NCBI GenBank assembly: GCA_038154685.1
Contig: JAYPYW010000006.1
Coordinates: forward strand, 1 to 64,000
Length of the DNA stretch: 64,000 bases
Direction: 5' to 3'
Source: GCA-002722245 sp038154685
Lineage (GTDB): Bacteria > Bacteroidota > Bacteroidia > Flavobacteriales_C > GCA-002722245
A program made the position numbers and the translations under genes. Of the stretch, positions 1 through 8,588 are shown in pieces. Every line of letters starts with the position of its first letter. Position 1 is the first letter of the stretch. The notes beneath the pieces are model-generated. The model searched no databases and had not been told where the DNA came from. It saw nothing but the letters and a program-made list of their open reading frames with translations.

Positions 1-1
1 A

Positions 2-385
2 TTACCAGGTGAGTTAATTCCTGACTTAGTATACGGATCGGTAATCGCTGGTTCTTCTACAGGGATGTGGAAGTTAGATATCGATGAGCCAATTGTTACC
101 GCTACTACTGAGGAAGTTGGAGTTGAAGTAGGTGGATTAGTGATTTATCCTAACCCTAATAACGGAAACTTTAATATTAATTTCCCAGATGGTTACGAGA
201 ATTTAACTGGAGTAATGGTTGTTGATTTACAAGGAAAAGTTGTTATCAATGAAAGATACAACCAGAGTGTATCTGAAAATACAACGTTCCAAATCACCTC
301 TGATTTATTGTCGACAGGAACATATTTTGTGATTGTTCAAGGACAAAATGGAAGTGTTTCAACAAAGATTTCAGTAACGAAATAA
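2..385 (+). CDS. T9SS type A sorting domain protein, C-terminal fragment
   Basis: This reading frame is open from base 2, so the gene begins left of the window and only about 127 C-terminal residues are visible. The last 80 residues form a typical Por secretion (type A) sorting domain: an IYPNPNNGNFNI start, then VMVVDLQGKVV, and a TGTYFVIVQ segment before a short basic end. Such domains direct cargo through the type IX secretion system to the Bacteroidota cell surface, where the signal is cut off. The function of the missing N-terminal part cannot be told. A rho-independent terminator follows closely, so this is the end of a transcription unit. Confidence 0.9.
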   Translation, partial: LPGELIPDLVYGSVIAGSSTGMWKLDIDEPIVTATTEEVGVEVGGLVIYPNPNNGNFNINFPDGYENLTGVMVVDLQGKVVINERYNQSVSENTTFQITSDLLSTGTYFVIVQGQNGSVSTKISVTK

Positions 386-405
386 TTAACTTGAGAATAA
401 ATTTA

Positions 406-441
406 AGAGCCGTTTCCCTATGTGGAACGGCTCTTTTTTTT
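406..441 (+). terminator. Rho-independent terminator after the T9SS gene
   Basis: AGAGCCGTT pairs with AACGGCTCT around an 10-base loop, followed by a run of T. Confidence 0.85.
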
Positions 442-491
442 TGATTTAAAATTTTGTTTGAAAAGAGAATTTATTTAAAAATAGAAAAAAT

Positions 492-499
492 TATATTTG
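492..499 (+). promoter_or_regulatory. Possible Bacteroidota -7 box upstream of the DksA-like gene
   Basis: TATATTTG fits TAnnTTTG. No good -33 TTTG lies 19-21 bases upstream, so this is weak. It would give an 80-base leader. Confidence 0.3.
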
Positions 500-584
500 C
501 GATTGAAACCTTATTACCCAATCTGGAGTTATTAAGCCATATCGACTTTAATTTTATTAGGTAATTTACCATAATATATTTACT

Positions 585-965
585 ATGAGTGAGAAACTAA
601 GATATTCGGATGCTGAACTTGCTGAGTTCAAAGATTTAATAGAAGAAAAAATCGCAAATGCTGAGAAAGACTTAAGACATTTTCAAGGACAAATCGATCA
701 TTCTGGAGATAATACTGGAGATGATGGATCTAAATTTACAAGCCTTGATGATGGATCGGAAGCTTTAAGTAGAGAGAAAATTGCACAGCTTGCGCATCGT
801 CAAAGAAAGTTTATTCAGCAGTTAAAAGCCGCTATGGTTAGAATTGAGAATAAGACTTACGGTGTTTGTAGACAAACAGGAAAATTAATTTCTAAAGAGA
901 GATTAAGAATTGTTCCTCATACAACATTATCGATTGAAGCTAAAAACGCTCAACAAAAAGATTAA
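585..965 (+). CDS. TraR/DksA family zinc-finger-like regulator
   Basis: A 126-residue protein with an N-terminal coiled coil (about residues 8-35 and 62-90) and a C-terminal DksA/TraR-type module. The module keeps the family's fold signature (YGVCRQTGKLI, then ERLRIVPHTTLSIEA), but only Cys95 remains of the four zinc-binding cysteines. This cysteine-poor form is common in Bacteroidota. DksA-type proteins bind in the secondary channel of RNA polymerase and modulate initiation, often with ppGpp; that role is inferred from the family. The gene stands alone between two terminators. The start ATG has no clear Shine-Dalgarno sequence, as is normal in this phylum. Confidence 0.88.
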   Translation: MSEKLRYSDAELAEFKDLIEEKIANAEKDLRHFQGQIDHSGDNTGDDGSKFTSLDDGSEALSREKIAQLAHRQRKFIQQLKAAMVRIENKTYGVCRQTGKLISKERLRIVPHTTLSIEAKNAQQKD

Positions 966-985
966 TAAAGAATTGGTTATTTGGG

Positions 986-1017
986 AAAGCCGCTCCGTTT
1001 ATCGGGCGGCTTTTTTG
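986..1017 (+). terminator. Rho-independent terminator after the DksA-like gene
   Basis: AAAGCCGC pairs with GCGGCTTT, followed by TTTTTT. Confidence 0.85.
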
Positions 1018-1081
1018 TGTTTTTAACATAAGATGTAATTAATGAATAGAGCAGGTGAGTAGAATTGATTATTTTTAAACT

Positions 1082-1591
1082 ATGAAACCAGTTAAGGCAG
1101 CAAGTACTTTCGCATCGGCAACTCATATTGTTTTACCAAATAATACCAATACGTTGGGTAATTTAATGGGAGGGCAGTTATTGAATTGGTTAGATGTTAT
1201 TGGGGCGATTAGTGCACACAGACATTGTAGAAGAGTTGTAGTAACTGCATCTGTAGGGAAAGTTGCTTTTCAAAAACCAATAAGGTTAGGAGATATAGTT
1301 ACTTTGGAAGCTAAGGTTTCAAGAGCCTTTACTTCTAGTATGGAAGTGGTTATGGATGTTTGGGTCGAAGATCATATTACTGGTGAAAAAAGAAGGCACA
1401 ATGAAGCTATTTATACTTTTGTTGCTGTTGATCAAATTGGAAGACCAATTGAAGTGCCTGAATTAATTCCAGAATCCGATCAAGAAAAAGAAAGGTTTGA
1501 AGGGGCTTTGAGAAGAAGACAATTAAATTTGATTATGGCTGGAAAATTGGACGCAAATGATGCGCCAGAGTTAAAGTCGTTATTTGAGTAA
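1082..1591 (+). CDS. Acyl-CoA thioesterase, hotdog fold
   Basis: A 169-residue single hotdog-domain protein of the YciA/BACH group, which hydrolyses acyl-CoA to free fatty acid and CoA in the cytosol. The core helix motif GNLMGGQLLNWLD (about residues 26-38) and the following central strand region are clear. The length is normal for the family, with a basic C-terminal helix of about 30 residues. The stop codon directly abuts the ATG of the M23 peptidase gene, and hemJ follows, so the three genes probably form one operon. Chain-length preference cannot be read from the sequence. Confidence 0.88.
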   Translation: MKPVKAASTFASATHIVLPNNTNTLGNLMGGQLLNWLDVIGAISAHRHCRRVVVTASVGKVAFQKPIRLGDIVTLEAKVSRAFTSSMEVVMDVWVEDHITGEKRRHNEAIYTFVAVDQIGRPIEVPELIPESDQEKERFEGALRRRQLNLIMAGKLDANDAPELKSLFE

Positions 1592-2431
1592 ATGGAAGAG
1601 AACCAAGGAGAAAATAGAAGTTTGTGGGAACGCTTAAAAGTGCGCTACCATTTATCTATTGTAAACAAAAACTTATTGTTAGAAGTTTACAGTAGAGATA
1701 TTTCTCGTGGAAGATTAATGCTTTGGGTTGCAGGAATAGCATTAGGGGTGAGTTTAATTACTTACGCAATTATAGCATTTACTCCTATTAAATCATATGT
1801 TATTCCAGGTTATGAATCTGCTTCCGATCATGCTCAATTATTGGAAGTACAAAAACGTTTATTCGATCTTCAGAAAAAGGTTGAAGGTCAAATTTCATAT
1901 AGTTTGAAAGTGGATTCAACATTGAGAGATTTCGGAATCCCTGTCGATTCGATTAACAGCATGACAATTGAGAAGGTGGCTATGCAAAAAGAGAAAAGTG
2001 AATTGCTACCTGATAAATTCATTAACTTTTCTATATCAGAAGAATCTCAATCGCTTGCAAATTTTCATTTTTTTAAACCAATTACTGGACTTGTTTCCAA
2101 AGCTTTTGGAATGGATGAAGGTCATTATGGAATTGATGTTGTTGCTGAAAAAGATGCCGGAGTTAAAAGTACACTTAATGGTAAAGTGGTTTTTGCAGCT
2201 TGGACTGCCGAAACAGGTCATGTTATTGCCATTCAACATAGTAATGAGTTAATTAGTATTTATAAGCACAACTCTGTTGTCCTCAAGAAAGAAGGCGACA
2301 TTGTTAAAGCAGGTGAAGTGATTGCAATTGTTGGAAATAGTGGTGAGTTTACTACAGGTCCTCATTTACATTTTGAACTTTGGTTTAAGGGGTCTCCATT
2401 AAATCCTACAGAAGTAATAAATTTCGAATAA
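1592..2431 (+). CDS. Membrane-anchored M23 (LytM) peptidase
   Basis: A 279-residue protein with a short basic cytoplasmic N-terminus, one membrane segment (about residues 43-63), a coiled region (80-135) and a C-terminal peptidase M23 domain (about 165-275). Zinc-ligand motifs are present: H178 and D182 in HYGID, and the GPHLHFELW motif with H258 and H260. The domain is therefore probably catalytic, unlike the EnvC-like protein at 19645-20862. M23 enzymes cut peptide cross-links of peptidoglycan, so a role in cell-wall remodelling is likely. The start ATG immediately follows the stop of the thioesterase gene, which argues for translational coupling. Confidence 0.9.
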   Translation: MEENQGENRSLWERLKVRYHLSIVNKNLLLEVYSRDISRGRLMLWVAGIALGVSLITYAIIAFTPIKSYVIPGYESASDHAQLLEVQKRLFDLQKKVEGQISYSLKVDSTLRDFGIPVDSINSMTIEKVAMQKEKSELLPDKFINFSISEESQSLANFHFFKPITGLVSKAFGMDEGHYGIDVVAEKDAGVKSTLNGKVVFAAWTAETGHVIAIQHSNELISIYKHNSVVLKKEGDIVKAGEVIAIVGNSGEFTTGPHLHFELWFKGSPLNPTEVINFE

Positions 2432-2433
2432 TC

Positions 2434-3018
2434 ATGACAGAAGAAGGTTTATTATACGTTAAGGCATTCCACATTGTGTTTGTTGTAACATGGTTTGCAG
2501 GACTGTTTTACATGGTTAGGTTATTTGTTTATTTCTGTGAAGCACAGGAAAAAGATGATGTAGAGAAGGCTATCCTTTCAAATCAATATAAAATTATGAT
2601 GCGCCGACTTTGGTATATTATTACTGTACCAAGCATGGTGTTAACAGTTATTTTGGGGTCTACGCTACTTGTTTTTAGTTCTGATATTTATGCACAGCCT
2701 TGGATGTGGGCGAAGTTAGTTTTTGTACTGTTGCTAATCGCTTATCACCATGTTTGTGGTGCAATTTATAAGAAGTTTAAAAATGACATCGTTAATACTA
2801 CTCCAGCAAAAATGAGGTTATGGAATGAAGGTGCAACACTGCTTTTATTCGCAATCGTGTTTTTAGTTGAATTACAAGACAGTATGGACGCACTTATTGG
2901 TTTAGGTGGATTTATTGGGCTTGCAATATTATTGATGGTTGGGATAAAGGTTTATAAGAAATATAGAAAAGCTGAGGAGCAACCTAGTGAGACTTCCGGT
3001 AACGATATAGAGGAGTAG
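2434..3018 (+). CDS. hemJ: HemJ-type protoporphyrinogen IX oxidase
   Basis: A 194-residue integral membrane protein of the HemJ/UPF0093 (CopD-like) family, with about five hydrophobic segments. It has the conserved N-terminal histidine (H13 in KAFHIVFVVTWFAGLFY), the LWYIITVPSM region and the WAKLVFVLLLIAYHH helix, which holds the conserved lysine and histidine. HemJ oxidises protoporphyrinogen IX to protoporphyrin IX in haem synthesis. The gene starts two bases after the M23 stop, in an apparent operon. The last 25 residues are a charged cytoplasmic tail. A related haem gene, hemD, lies elsewhere in the window at 28918-29664. Confidence 0.88.
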   Translation: MTEEGLLYVKAFHIVFVVTWFAGLFYMVRLFVYFCEAQEKDDVEKAILSNQYKIMMRRLWYIITVPSMVLTVILGSTLLVFSSDIYAQPWMWAKLVFVLLLIAYHHVCGAIYKKFKNDIVNTTPAKMRLWNEGATLLLFAIVFLVELQDSMDALIGLGGFIGLAILLMVGIKVYKKYRKAEEQPSETSGNDIEE

Positions 3019-3043
3019 TCATCCTTTTTAATCTGGTGAGAAA

Positions 3044-3904
3044 TTACTTCGCATCCCCCATTGATTTAAGATCATTATTAGGATAAAGTAACTCTTTGTC
3101 AAAAGAATCAAACTTGAAATCTGTTACCGTAAGTTTATGTAAATATTTAGCTTGGTTTTTCTTTGGTGAACCAACGTAAATAATCTGTTCGAAAGGAATT
3201 TTAACTCCATCGATGTCTTCAAAGCTTGTAAACTCATTACTCCCCGTAATAGTATTTCCAGGGAAGCTTGTATCATGAACAGTAAAATGAACGTACTCCA
3301 TCATTTTTGTTTCTTTGTTGATCCACAACATGTACTGATCGTGTTCTCCATGAGTTTTTAGCGCGCCCCAAGTAACGAAAACTAACTCATAGGTTTTCCC
3401 ATTAAATTCTTTTTCCCCACCGTAGGTAATCAGGTCAACTTTCTTTAATCTGTCGATTAATTCAAAAAAGTATTGGAATGCAGCCAATCCGAATTCTGTT
3501 TTGGTGTGTGCCTTCTTTTTAAATACTGCAGTTGAATCTCCTTTTTCAATCACATAATAATTCCACGCTTGCAACCCTCTAGTTTCACCTTCTTTTTTAC
3601 CATCTAAAAAAGTTACTCTAGAATCAAAAGTTCCAAAGGCAAATTGCATATTCATTTGCTGCCTTTGTTTAGGCCAAAGTTTCCCAAACTTACCTGCTAA
3701 TCCTTTCCAGTGATCTTCAGCAGTAATTTCATATACCTTTTTGGAAGCCATAACATCAAGTCCATGAGCTTTCCAAGCTTGGTTTAAGATAGCTAACGCT
3801 TTTTCTTTTCCAGCTAATCCATCAGCCTTTACAGTTTTGTTACTAACAGAAGAGATACAACTTGATAGAACGATTATTAATGATAAAAACGCATACTTTT
3901 TCAT
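3044..3904 (-). CDS. Putative outer-membrane-associated lipoprotein (DUF6503-like)
   Basis: A 286-residue protein with a lipoprotein signal (VLSSC at residues 12-16). The rest is a beta-rich domain with an alternating pattern (residues 80-280) like LolA/LppX-type lipid-binding proteins. I place it tentatively with the DUF6503 family of Bacteroidota lipoproteins; no catalytic motif is visible. It is monocistronic, converging with hemJ and ending 25 bases from it. A TATTTTTG box (3909-3916) sits only four bases before the ATG, so the mRNA may have almost no 5' leader. The molecular function is unknown. Confidence 0.7.
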   Translation of the reverse strand: MKKYAFLSLIIVLSSCISSVSNKTVKADGLAGKEKALAILNQAWKAHGLDVMASKKVYEITAEDHWKGLAGKFGKLWPKQRQQMNMQFAFGTFDSRVTFLDGKKEGETRGLQAWNYYVIEKGDSTAVFKKKAHTKTEFGLAAFQYFFELIDRLKKVDLITYGGEKEFNGKTYELVFVTWGALKTHGEHDQYMLWINKETKMMEYVHFTVHDTSFPGNTITGSNEFTSFEDIDGVKIPFEQIIYVGSPKKNQAKYLHKLTVTDFKFDSFDKELLYPNNDLKSMGDAK

Positions 3905-3908
3905 GCCT

Positions 3909-3916
3909 CAAAAATA
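3909..3916 (-). promoter_or_regulatory. TAnnTTTG -7 box four bases upstream of the lipoprotein ATG
   Basis: On the minus strand TATTTTTG lies just before the start codon. No -33 TTG is seen at the right distance. Confidence 0.35.
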
Positions 3917-3953
3917 CCATTTTAAAGCATTAAATATGTAATCCAGAAAACAA

Positions 3954-5747
3954 CTAGAAATAAATAAGTTTCAATAAAACTAAAGTGGTCACCATGAAAA
4001 TGGCCGTAAGCGGAAATCCGAACTTGAAATAATCTTTAAAAGAATATCCCCCTGGTCCGTATACCATTAAATTAGTTTGATATCCAATTGGTGTTAGGAA
4101 AGTTTTTGATCCAGCGAAGGCCACACAGAAAACAAATGGCATTACATCATATCCATTAACCTGAGCAAAGCTAATTGCGATTGGAAGAATTATGGTTACC
4201 GCTGCAATGTTCGTCATGTAGGCAGCCAGGATGTTAGTAATTAAATAAACCCCTGCTAAAATTCCGATAGGTCCCAATGGTTTTAAAACACTTAAGCCAT
4301 TACTAGCAATATATTCCGCAGCTCCACTTTTATCCATTGCCACTCCAATGGTAAGCGCTCCACCCATTATGGTAATTAAACCAATGTTGATGGCTCTTTT
4401 AACCTCTCCAAACAATACTACTTTTGTTAGTAGAAGGAAAACAAATAATAATAGTAAAGATTGGAACAAACTAATTATACCAAGGGCTGGAAGTAGGATT
4501 GAGATAGCAGTTGCAATAATTAATGAACTAGATTTTTTACCTTCTATATCCTGTAATTGTCGAACATTAGAAATCAAAGTAAGTTCTTTAGATCTTGCAA
4601 TTCTTTTGTAAAAATCGTGTCCTGCCACACAAAGCATCATATCTCCTTTTTGAAGCGTAATCTCTCCGATTTTTCCATATAATTTTTCTCCGTCTCTTCT
4701 TACAGCAATGATGGCTGCATCGAACCTTGCTCTGAAATCAGTGTCTTTGATTTGCTTTTTAGAAAGGGAAGAGTTGTAAGGCATAATTACCTCAACTACT
4801 TCTTTTTTGTTTTGTAGTTTCTCTAAATCGTTAGGCATTTCAAGGCCTAAATCCATGTTTAAAACGTCGACAATATTTTCCGTTTGTCCAGCAAAAATGA
4901 TGTAATCGCCAGCCCTCATAATCTCCTTAGGACCCGGGGCAGTTCTTACTTTATCTGGCCGAACGATTTCAACAAGATATAATCCCTTCAAACTTCTTAA
5001 GTTCGATTCACCAATTGTTTTCCCAACTAATGGAGATCCCTCTTTAACCAATAAGTCAACTAAGTATTCTCTTTTATTCTCCTGGAAATTGGAAATCATC
5101 CCTTTGTTATCAGGTAGTATTTTTCGTCCAAAAACAAGGATGTATGTTATACCAATAATAACAAGCGGCGCACCTATCGTAAAGAAGGAAAACATACTTA
5201 AACCAGCATTTGCACCTAGCTTATTTACCAAAATACTATTAGCAATAAGGTTGGTTGAAGTTCCAATTAAGGTTAAACCTCCCCCCATAATAGCTGCAAA
5301 AGAAAGTGGTATTAATAGTTTACTCGGTGAAATTTTATTCTTTTTACCCCATTCTGTAACATAAGGAAGTAATAAGGCTACTAATGGAGTGTTATTCATA
5401 AAACCGGAAAACAGAGAAACAAATCCGGTCATTTTGATGGTAAAGTTTAAATAGCCTTTAGTTTTCAGAAACAATTTTTGAAATAACTCTTCGATTACAG
5501 GGCTACGTTTTAAAAACTGACCAATCGCCAGCAACATAATAATAGAAGCTACTTGTTCGTCGGCAAAAGATTTCAAAACTTCCTCGGTTTTTACAATTCC
5601 AGGGACTACTAATAAGCCAACGGCTGAAAGAAATACAATTGAAGTATTGTATATCTCTTTGTAAAGAAATACAATCGTAAGTAGGACAATTCCTATTACA
5701 TAAAACTGAACTCCAAGGTCCCCGATATATTGGTTTAGTTGAAACAT
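3954..5747 (-). CDS. SLC13/DASS-type anion permease with two TrkA-C (RCK_C) domains
   Basis: A polytopic inner-membrane transporter of 597 residues. N-terminal and C-terminal membrane halves (about residues 1-200 and 400-597) flank a cytosolic insert with two tandem TrkA-C domains (about 215-300 and 310-390). This is the layout of the SLC13/CitMHS-like sodium-coupled anion carriers (sulfate, dicarboxylates or phosphate); the substrate cannot be deduced. Motifs such as NNTPLVALLLPYV and GTSTNLIANSIL match the SNT-type signatures of the family. I use the ATG at 5747 rather than a TTG at 5753, because a TAACTTTG -7 box lies ten bases upstream. The gene is divergent from the HU/SPOR gene. Confidence 0.87.
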   Translation of the reverse strand: MFQLNQYIGDLGVQFYVIGIVLLTIVFLYKEIYNTSIVFLSAVGLLVVPGIVKTEEVLKSFADEQVASIIMLLAIGQFLKRSPVIEELFQKLFLKTKGYLNFTIKMTGFVSLFSGFMNNTPLVALLLPYVTEWGKKNKISPSKLLIPLSFAAIMGGGLTLIGTSTNLIANSILVNKLGANAGLSMFSFFTIGAPLVIIGITYILVFGRKILPDNKGMISNFQENKREYLVDLLVKEGSPLVGKTIGESNLRSLKGLYLVEIVRPDKVRTAPGPKEIMRAGDYIIFAGQTENIVDVLNMDLGLEMPNDLEKLQNKKEVVEVIMPYNSSLSKKQIKDTDFRARFDAAIIAVRRDGEKLYGKIGEITLQKGDMMLCVAGHDFYKRIARSKELTLISNVRQLQDIEGKKSSSLIIATAISILLPALGIISLFQSLLLLFVFLLLTKVVLFGEVKRAINIGLITIMGGALTIGVAMDKSGAAEYIASNGLSVLKPLGPIGILAGVYLITNILAAYMTNIAAVTIILPIAISFAQVNGYDVMPFVFCVAFAGSKTFLTPIGYQTNLMVYGPGGYSFKDYFKFGFPLTAIFMVTTLVLLKLIYF

Positions 5748-5757
5748 TAACAACCAA

Positions 5758-5765
5758 CAAAGTTA
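5758..5765 (-). promoter_or_regulatory. TAnnTTTG -7 box of the SLC13 gene
   Basis: Minus-strand TAACTTTG lies ten bases before the ATG at 5747. No clear -33 element. Confidence 0.4.
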
Positions 5766-5889
5766 GCAATCCTTGTAAAATTAGGCGATGAAAGCCTGGA
5801 ATTCCTTCAAAGTAAGGCATTATCATCAAATTGTTAATGTTAATAAGTTGTAAATGAATAGGTTGAATAAAAGACGATTTTCATCGTAA

Positions 5890-5926
5890 TTTGAATGAGG
5901 TAAAAAGCCCGTTTTTTTTACCTTTG
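5890..5926 (+). promoter_or_regulatory. Probable promoter of the HU/SPOR gene
   Basis: TTTG (5890-5893) and TACCTTTG (5919-5926) fit the Bacteroidota pattern, but the 25-base spacer is longer than usual. The -7 box is 14 bases before the ATG. Confidence 0.45.
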
Positions 5927-5940
5927 TTGCTCTTAGCAAA

Positions 5941-7053
5941 ATGAACATTCGTTTAGAAAAAATAGCAAAAGAACTCCTAATGGAGGAGGATTGTGTTGTT
6001 ATCCCTGATTTTGGTGGATTCGTAACACACTATCAACCAGCCATGGTGGAGCCTACAAAGAATATTATCATTCCACCTGGAAAGAGCATTTCTTTTAACG
6101 CTAAATTATCCAAGAATGATGGATTACTAGCCCAATCTATTGCTGTTAAAACGGGACTTTCATATAAAGAAGCGCTTAAGTCTATTGCTGCGAAGGTTAG
6201 TTTTTGGCAGAAAGAACTAGAACATTCAAACTTTTTAGAGTTAGATGAATTGGGTTCATTTGTCTTAAACAAAGAAGGGAATTTAGTTTTTGAGCAGTTC
6301 AATGAAACTAACTTCGACAATGCTTCTTTTGGTTTATCTAATGTTCATGCAACTCCAGTTGAAAGAGTTGGATTAACCCAGCGTTTAGAAAGAAGCTTAG
6401 ATAAGAAAAAGGCTTCACCTAAAGCATTTAAAGTTGTAACAAGGAGTGCAGTAGCAGTTTGCTTGTTAGGTTTAATGACTTTTGGAGGAATGGAGTTTAG
6501 TAAAACAGATGCTGGATTATCGATCATTGAATCTGCTAAAAGTTTATTTGTTTCAGACAACTCCACTTTGCCACAAGATATAGCAACTCCAAAACCACTT
6601 GAATACCAGGACGTAGAAAAGGTATTGAATGAAGAGGAGCAGCAAATGTTTGCAGATCGAGGTCATTTTGATGAACCTGAAAATCTTGAGGTCATCAAGG
6701 AAATTCAACAAGAAAAGGCTGCAATTGAGGCTAAATTTCAAGAGGCTGAACCTGTTGTTGAAGAAGAAGTTGTTACGAAAACTGAAGAAATATCGACAGT
6801 TGAGGAATCAACAGCAGTTTCAAATGGAAGCTTTCATGTAATTGCTGGATGCTTTAGTGTAAAATCAAACGCTAAAAAAATGGTACGCCAGCTAAAAAGA
6901 GAAGGATTTAAGGATGCTCAAATCGTTGGTTTTTCTAAATCAGGTTTACACAGAGTAGCTTATGGTTCCTACAATCAAAAAGTAGCAGCACTTAAAGCTT
7001 TGGCAAAGGCGAAATTATCGCACAATTCAAGTGCTTGGTTAGCTGAAGAATAA
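5941..7053 (+). CDS. HU-CCDC81 and SPOR domain membrane protein
   Basis: A 370-residue protein typical of Bacteroidota. Two HU-like CCDC81 DNA-binding-fold domains occupy about residues 1-120. A basic linker is followed by one membrane segment (about 165-182), then an acidic periplasmic stretch (200-290), then a SPOR domain (about 295-365, GSFHVIAGCFS...). SPOR domains bind denuded peptidoglycan at division septa. The HU part could bind nucleic acid or serve as a scaffold on the cytoplasmic side. A link between chromosome and septum is inference. The gene appears monocistronic. Confidence 0.87.
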   Translation: MNIRLEKIAKELLMEEDCVVIPDFGGFVTHYQPAMVEPTKNIIIPPGKSISFNAKLSKNDGLLAQSIAVKTGLSYKEALKSIAAKVSFWQKELEHSNFLELDELGSFVLNKEGNLVFEQFNETNFDNASFGLSNVHATPVERVGLTQRLERSLDKKKASPKAFKVVTRSAVAVCLLGLMTFGGMEFSKTDAGLSIIESAKSLFVSDNSTLPQDIATPKPLEYQDVEKVLNEEEQQMFADRGHFDEPENLEVIKEIQQEKAAIEAKFQEAEPVVEEEVVTKTEEISTVEESTAVSNGSFHVIAGCFSVKSNAKKMVRQLKREGFKDAQIVGFSKSGLHRVAYGSYNQKVAALKALAKAKLSHNSSAWLAEE

Positions 7054-7247
7054 CCTAAAACGTTAAGAAAGCCTTAAATTCTGACAGTTTTCGTGATTTT
7101 GAGCAAAAAATCTTATTTCGATTTATACTTATTTGGCAAATATGTTTCTGGAAAACTAGGTTTTATTGATTTATTCAACAATCAAAAACCATTAATCCAA
7201 ATTAAATTTTGTTAACGATTAATTAATCTGTTAATTGGCAAATTTTA

Positions 7248-7279
7248 TTTGGATCAACCTTTCTTTAGTCCTATCTTTG
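7248..7279 (+). promoter_or_regulatory. Promoter of DAHP synthase/chorismate mutase
   Basis: TTTG (7248-7251), a 20-base spacer, and TATCTTTG (7272-7279) match the Bacteroidota primary-sigma consensus exactly. The transcript would start near 7285 with a leader of about 57 bases. Confidence 0.65.
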
Positions 7280-7305
7280 TAAGCCCTTCTTGTGAAAAAG
7301 TGATA

Positions 7306-7315
7306 TGTGATCACA
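7306..7315 (+). promoter_or_regulatory. Perfect 10-base palindrome in the DAHP synthase leader
   Basis: TGTGATCACA lies downstream of the -7 box, inside the predicted 5' leader. It could be an operator, but no regulator is known from this window, and short palindromes also arise by chance. Confidence 0.3.
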
Positions 7316-7341
7316 ACTAAGGAGGTTAATATTTAGGAGAC

Positions 7342-8448
7342 ATGAGTTTAGAAAACATCAAAAGAATTAAAGACTGGGGATTAGGAATCGACGGTCATAT
7401 GATTATCTCAGGACCTTGTAGTGCTGAAACTGAAGAGCAAGTTTTAACTACTGCCAGAGATGTTGCAAAAGATAAAAGAGTAAATGTATTAAGAGCGGGT
7501 ATTTGGAAGCCAAGAACTAGACCAGGTTCATTCGAAGGAATTGGAGAAGTTGGTTTAGAATGGTTAAACAAAGCTAAAGCGGAAACAGGATTATTAATCG
7601 CTACAGAGGTTGCTAACGCTGCTCACGTTGAGGCTTGTTTAAAAGCAGGTGTTGACATTTTATGGGTTGGTGCAAGAACAACTGTAAACCCGTTCTCGGT
7701 TCAAGAGGTTGCTGATGCATTAAAAGGAGTTGATATTCCGGTATTAGTTAAAAACCCAATCAATCCAGATTTAGCTTTATGGCAAGGAGGTTTAGAAAGA
7801 ATTGCTGCTGCTGGTATTGATAGATTAGGAGCTATTCATAGAGGTTTCTCAACTTACGAGAAAACTCCTTTCAGAAACTTACCAAAATGGGATATGGCAA
7901 TTGAGATGATGAGAAAATTCCCTCAATTAGATATCGTTAACGATCCATCCCACATTGCTGGAAACAGAGAATTATTGCCATACGTTTGTCAGAAAGCACT
8001 AGACTTAAATATGGAAGGATTGATGATTGAGTCGCATATGACTCCATCAGTTGCATGGTCGGATGCTGCACAACAAGTTACTCCAGCTGGTTTAACTGAG
8101 TTGTTAGACGGATTAACATTCAGACAAGAATCAGTTGAAAATGCTGATGCTAATAAATTAGATGCTTTAAGAAAGGAGATTGATGAGTTAGACGACGAAA
8201 TCTTCCAAAAAATTGCTTCTAGAATGAAAGTTGCTGATCAAATTGGTGAGTACAAAAGAGACAACAGCGTTACAATTTTACAAGTTGACAGATGGGAAGA
8301 AATCGTTAACAAGAGAATTGCTTTAGGTGTTGCAATGGGATTAGATGATGAGTTTGTTAAAGCTTACTTAAAATTAATCCATAAAGAATCTATCCGCCGT
8401 CAAAACATCGTTATGAACGAAGGACAAGCTGAATTGGCAGGGAAGTAA
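7342..8448 (+). CDS. Bifunctional DAHP synthase / chorismate mutase
   Basis: A 368-residue fusion. Residues 1-260 form a class I-beta 3-deoxy-7-phosphoheptulonate synthase (SGPCSAETEEQ, RAGIWKPRTRPGSF, DPSHIAG motifs), which joins phosphoenolpyruvate and erythrose 4-phosphate. Residues about 272-355 form an AroQ-type chorismate mutase (LRKEIDELDDEIF, RMKVADQIGEYK), which makes prephenate. The mutase probably also gives feedback control by prephenate or chorismate, as in related fusions. The ATG is two bases after AGGAG, which is too close for normal use. A perfect AAGGAGG lies 16 bases upstream of the ATG, which is unusual in this phylum. The gene is monocistronic with a strong promoter and terminator. 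Confidence 0.95.
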   Translation: MSLENIKRIKDWGLGIDGHMIISGPCSAETEEQVLTTARDVAKDKRVNVLRAGIWKPRTRPGSFEGIGEVGLEWLNKAKAETGLLIATEVANAAHVEACLKAGVDILWVGARTTVNPFSVQEVADALKGVDIPVLVKNPINPDLALWQGGLERIAAAGIDRLGAIHRGFSTYEKTPFRNLPKWDMAIEMMRKFPQLDIVNDPSHIAGNRELLPYVCQKALDLNMEGLMIESHMTPSVAWSDAAQQVTPAGLTELLDGLTFRQESVENADANKLDALRKEIDELDDEIFQKIASRMKVADQIGEYKRDNSVTILQVDRWEEIVNKRIALGVAMGLDDEFVKAYLKLIHKESIRRQNIVMNEGQAELAGK

Positions 8449-8468
8449 TTTCCTACTTATAATATTTT

Positions 8469-8497
8469 AAAAGCCTCGCACTGCGAGGCTTTTTTAT
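8469..8497 (+). terminator. Rho-independent terminator after DAHP synthase
   Basis: AAAGCCTCGC pairs with GCGAGGCTTT, followed by T residues. Confidence 0.9.
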
Positions 8498-8536
8498 TTT
8501 ATGGGTGATCCTTAATCTATTCTCCTATCATAAGGA

Positions 8537-8568
8537 TTGTACCTGTAAATATTATTTGTTTATTTTTG
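8537..8568 (+). promoter_or_regulatory. Promoter of the GT2 glycosyltransferase gene
   Basis: TTG (8537-8539), 21 bases, TATTTTTG (8561-8568). It lies downstream of a possible earlier start at 8505, and so supports the ATG at 8589. Confidence 0.6.
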
Positions 8569-8588
8569 TTCGAAGTAAACTATTAACA

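Noticed and set aside
7306..7315. TGTGATCACA as a CRP site
   Set aside because: The E. coli CRP consensus has six bases between half-sites; here they are fused, and no CRP gene is seen.
8505..8588. Upstream extension of the GT2 glycosyltransferase to an earlier ATG
   Set aside because: A good promoter (8537-8568) lies inside it, and the conserved protein starts at 8589.
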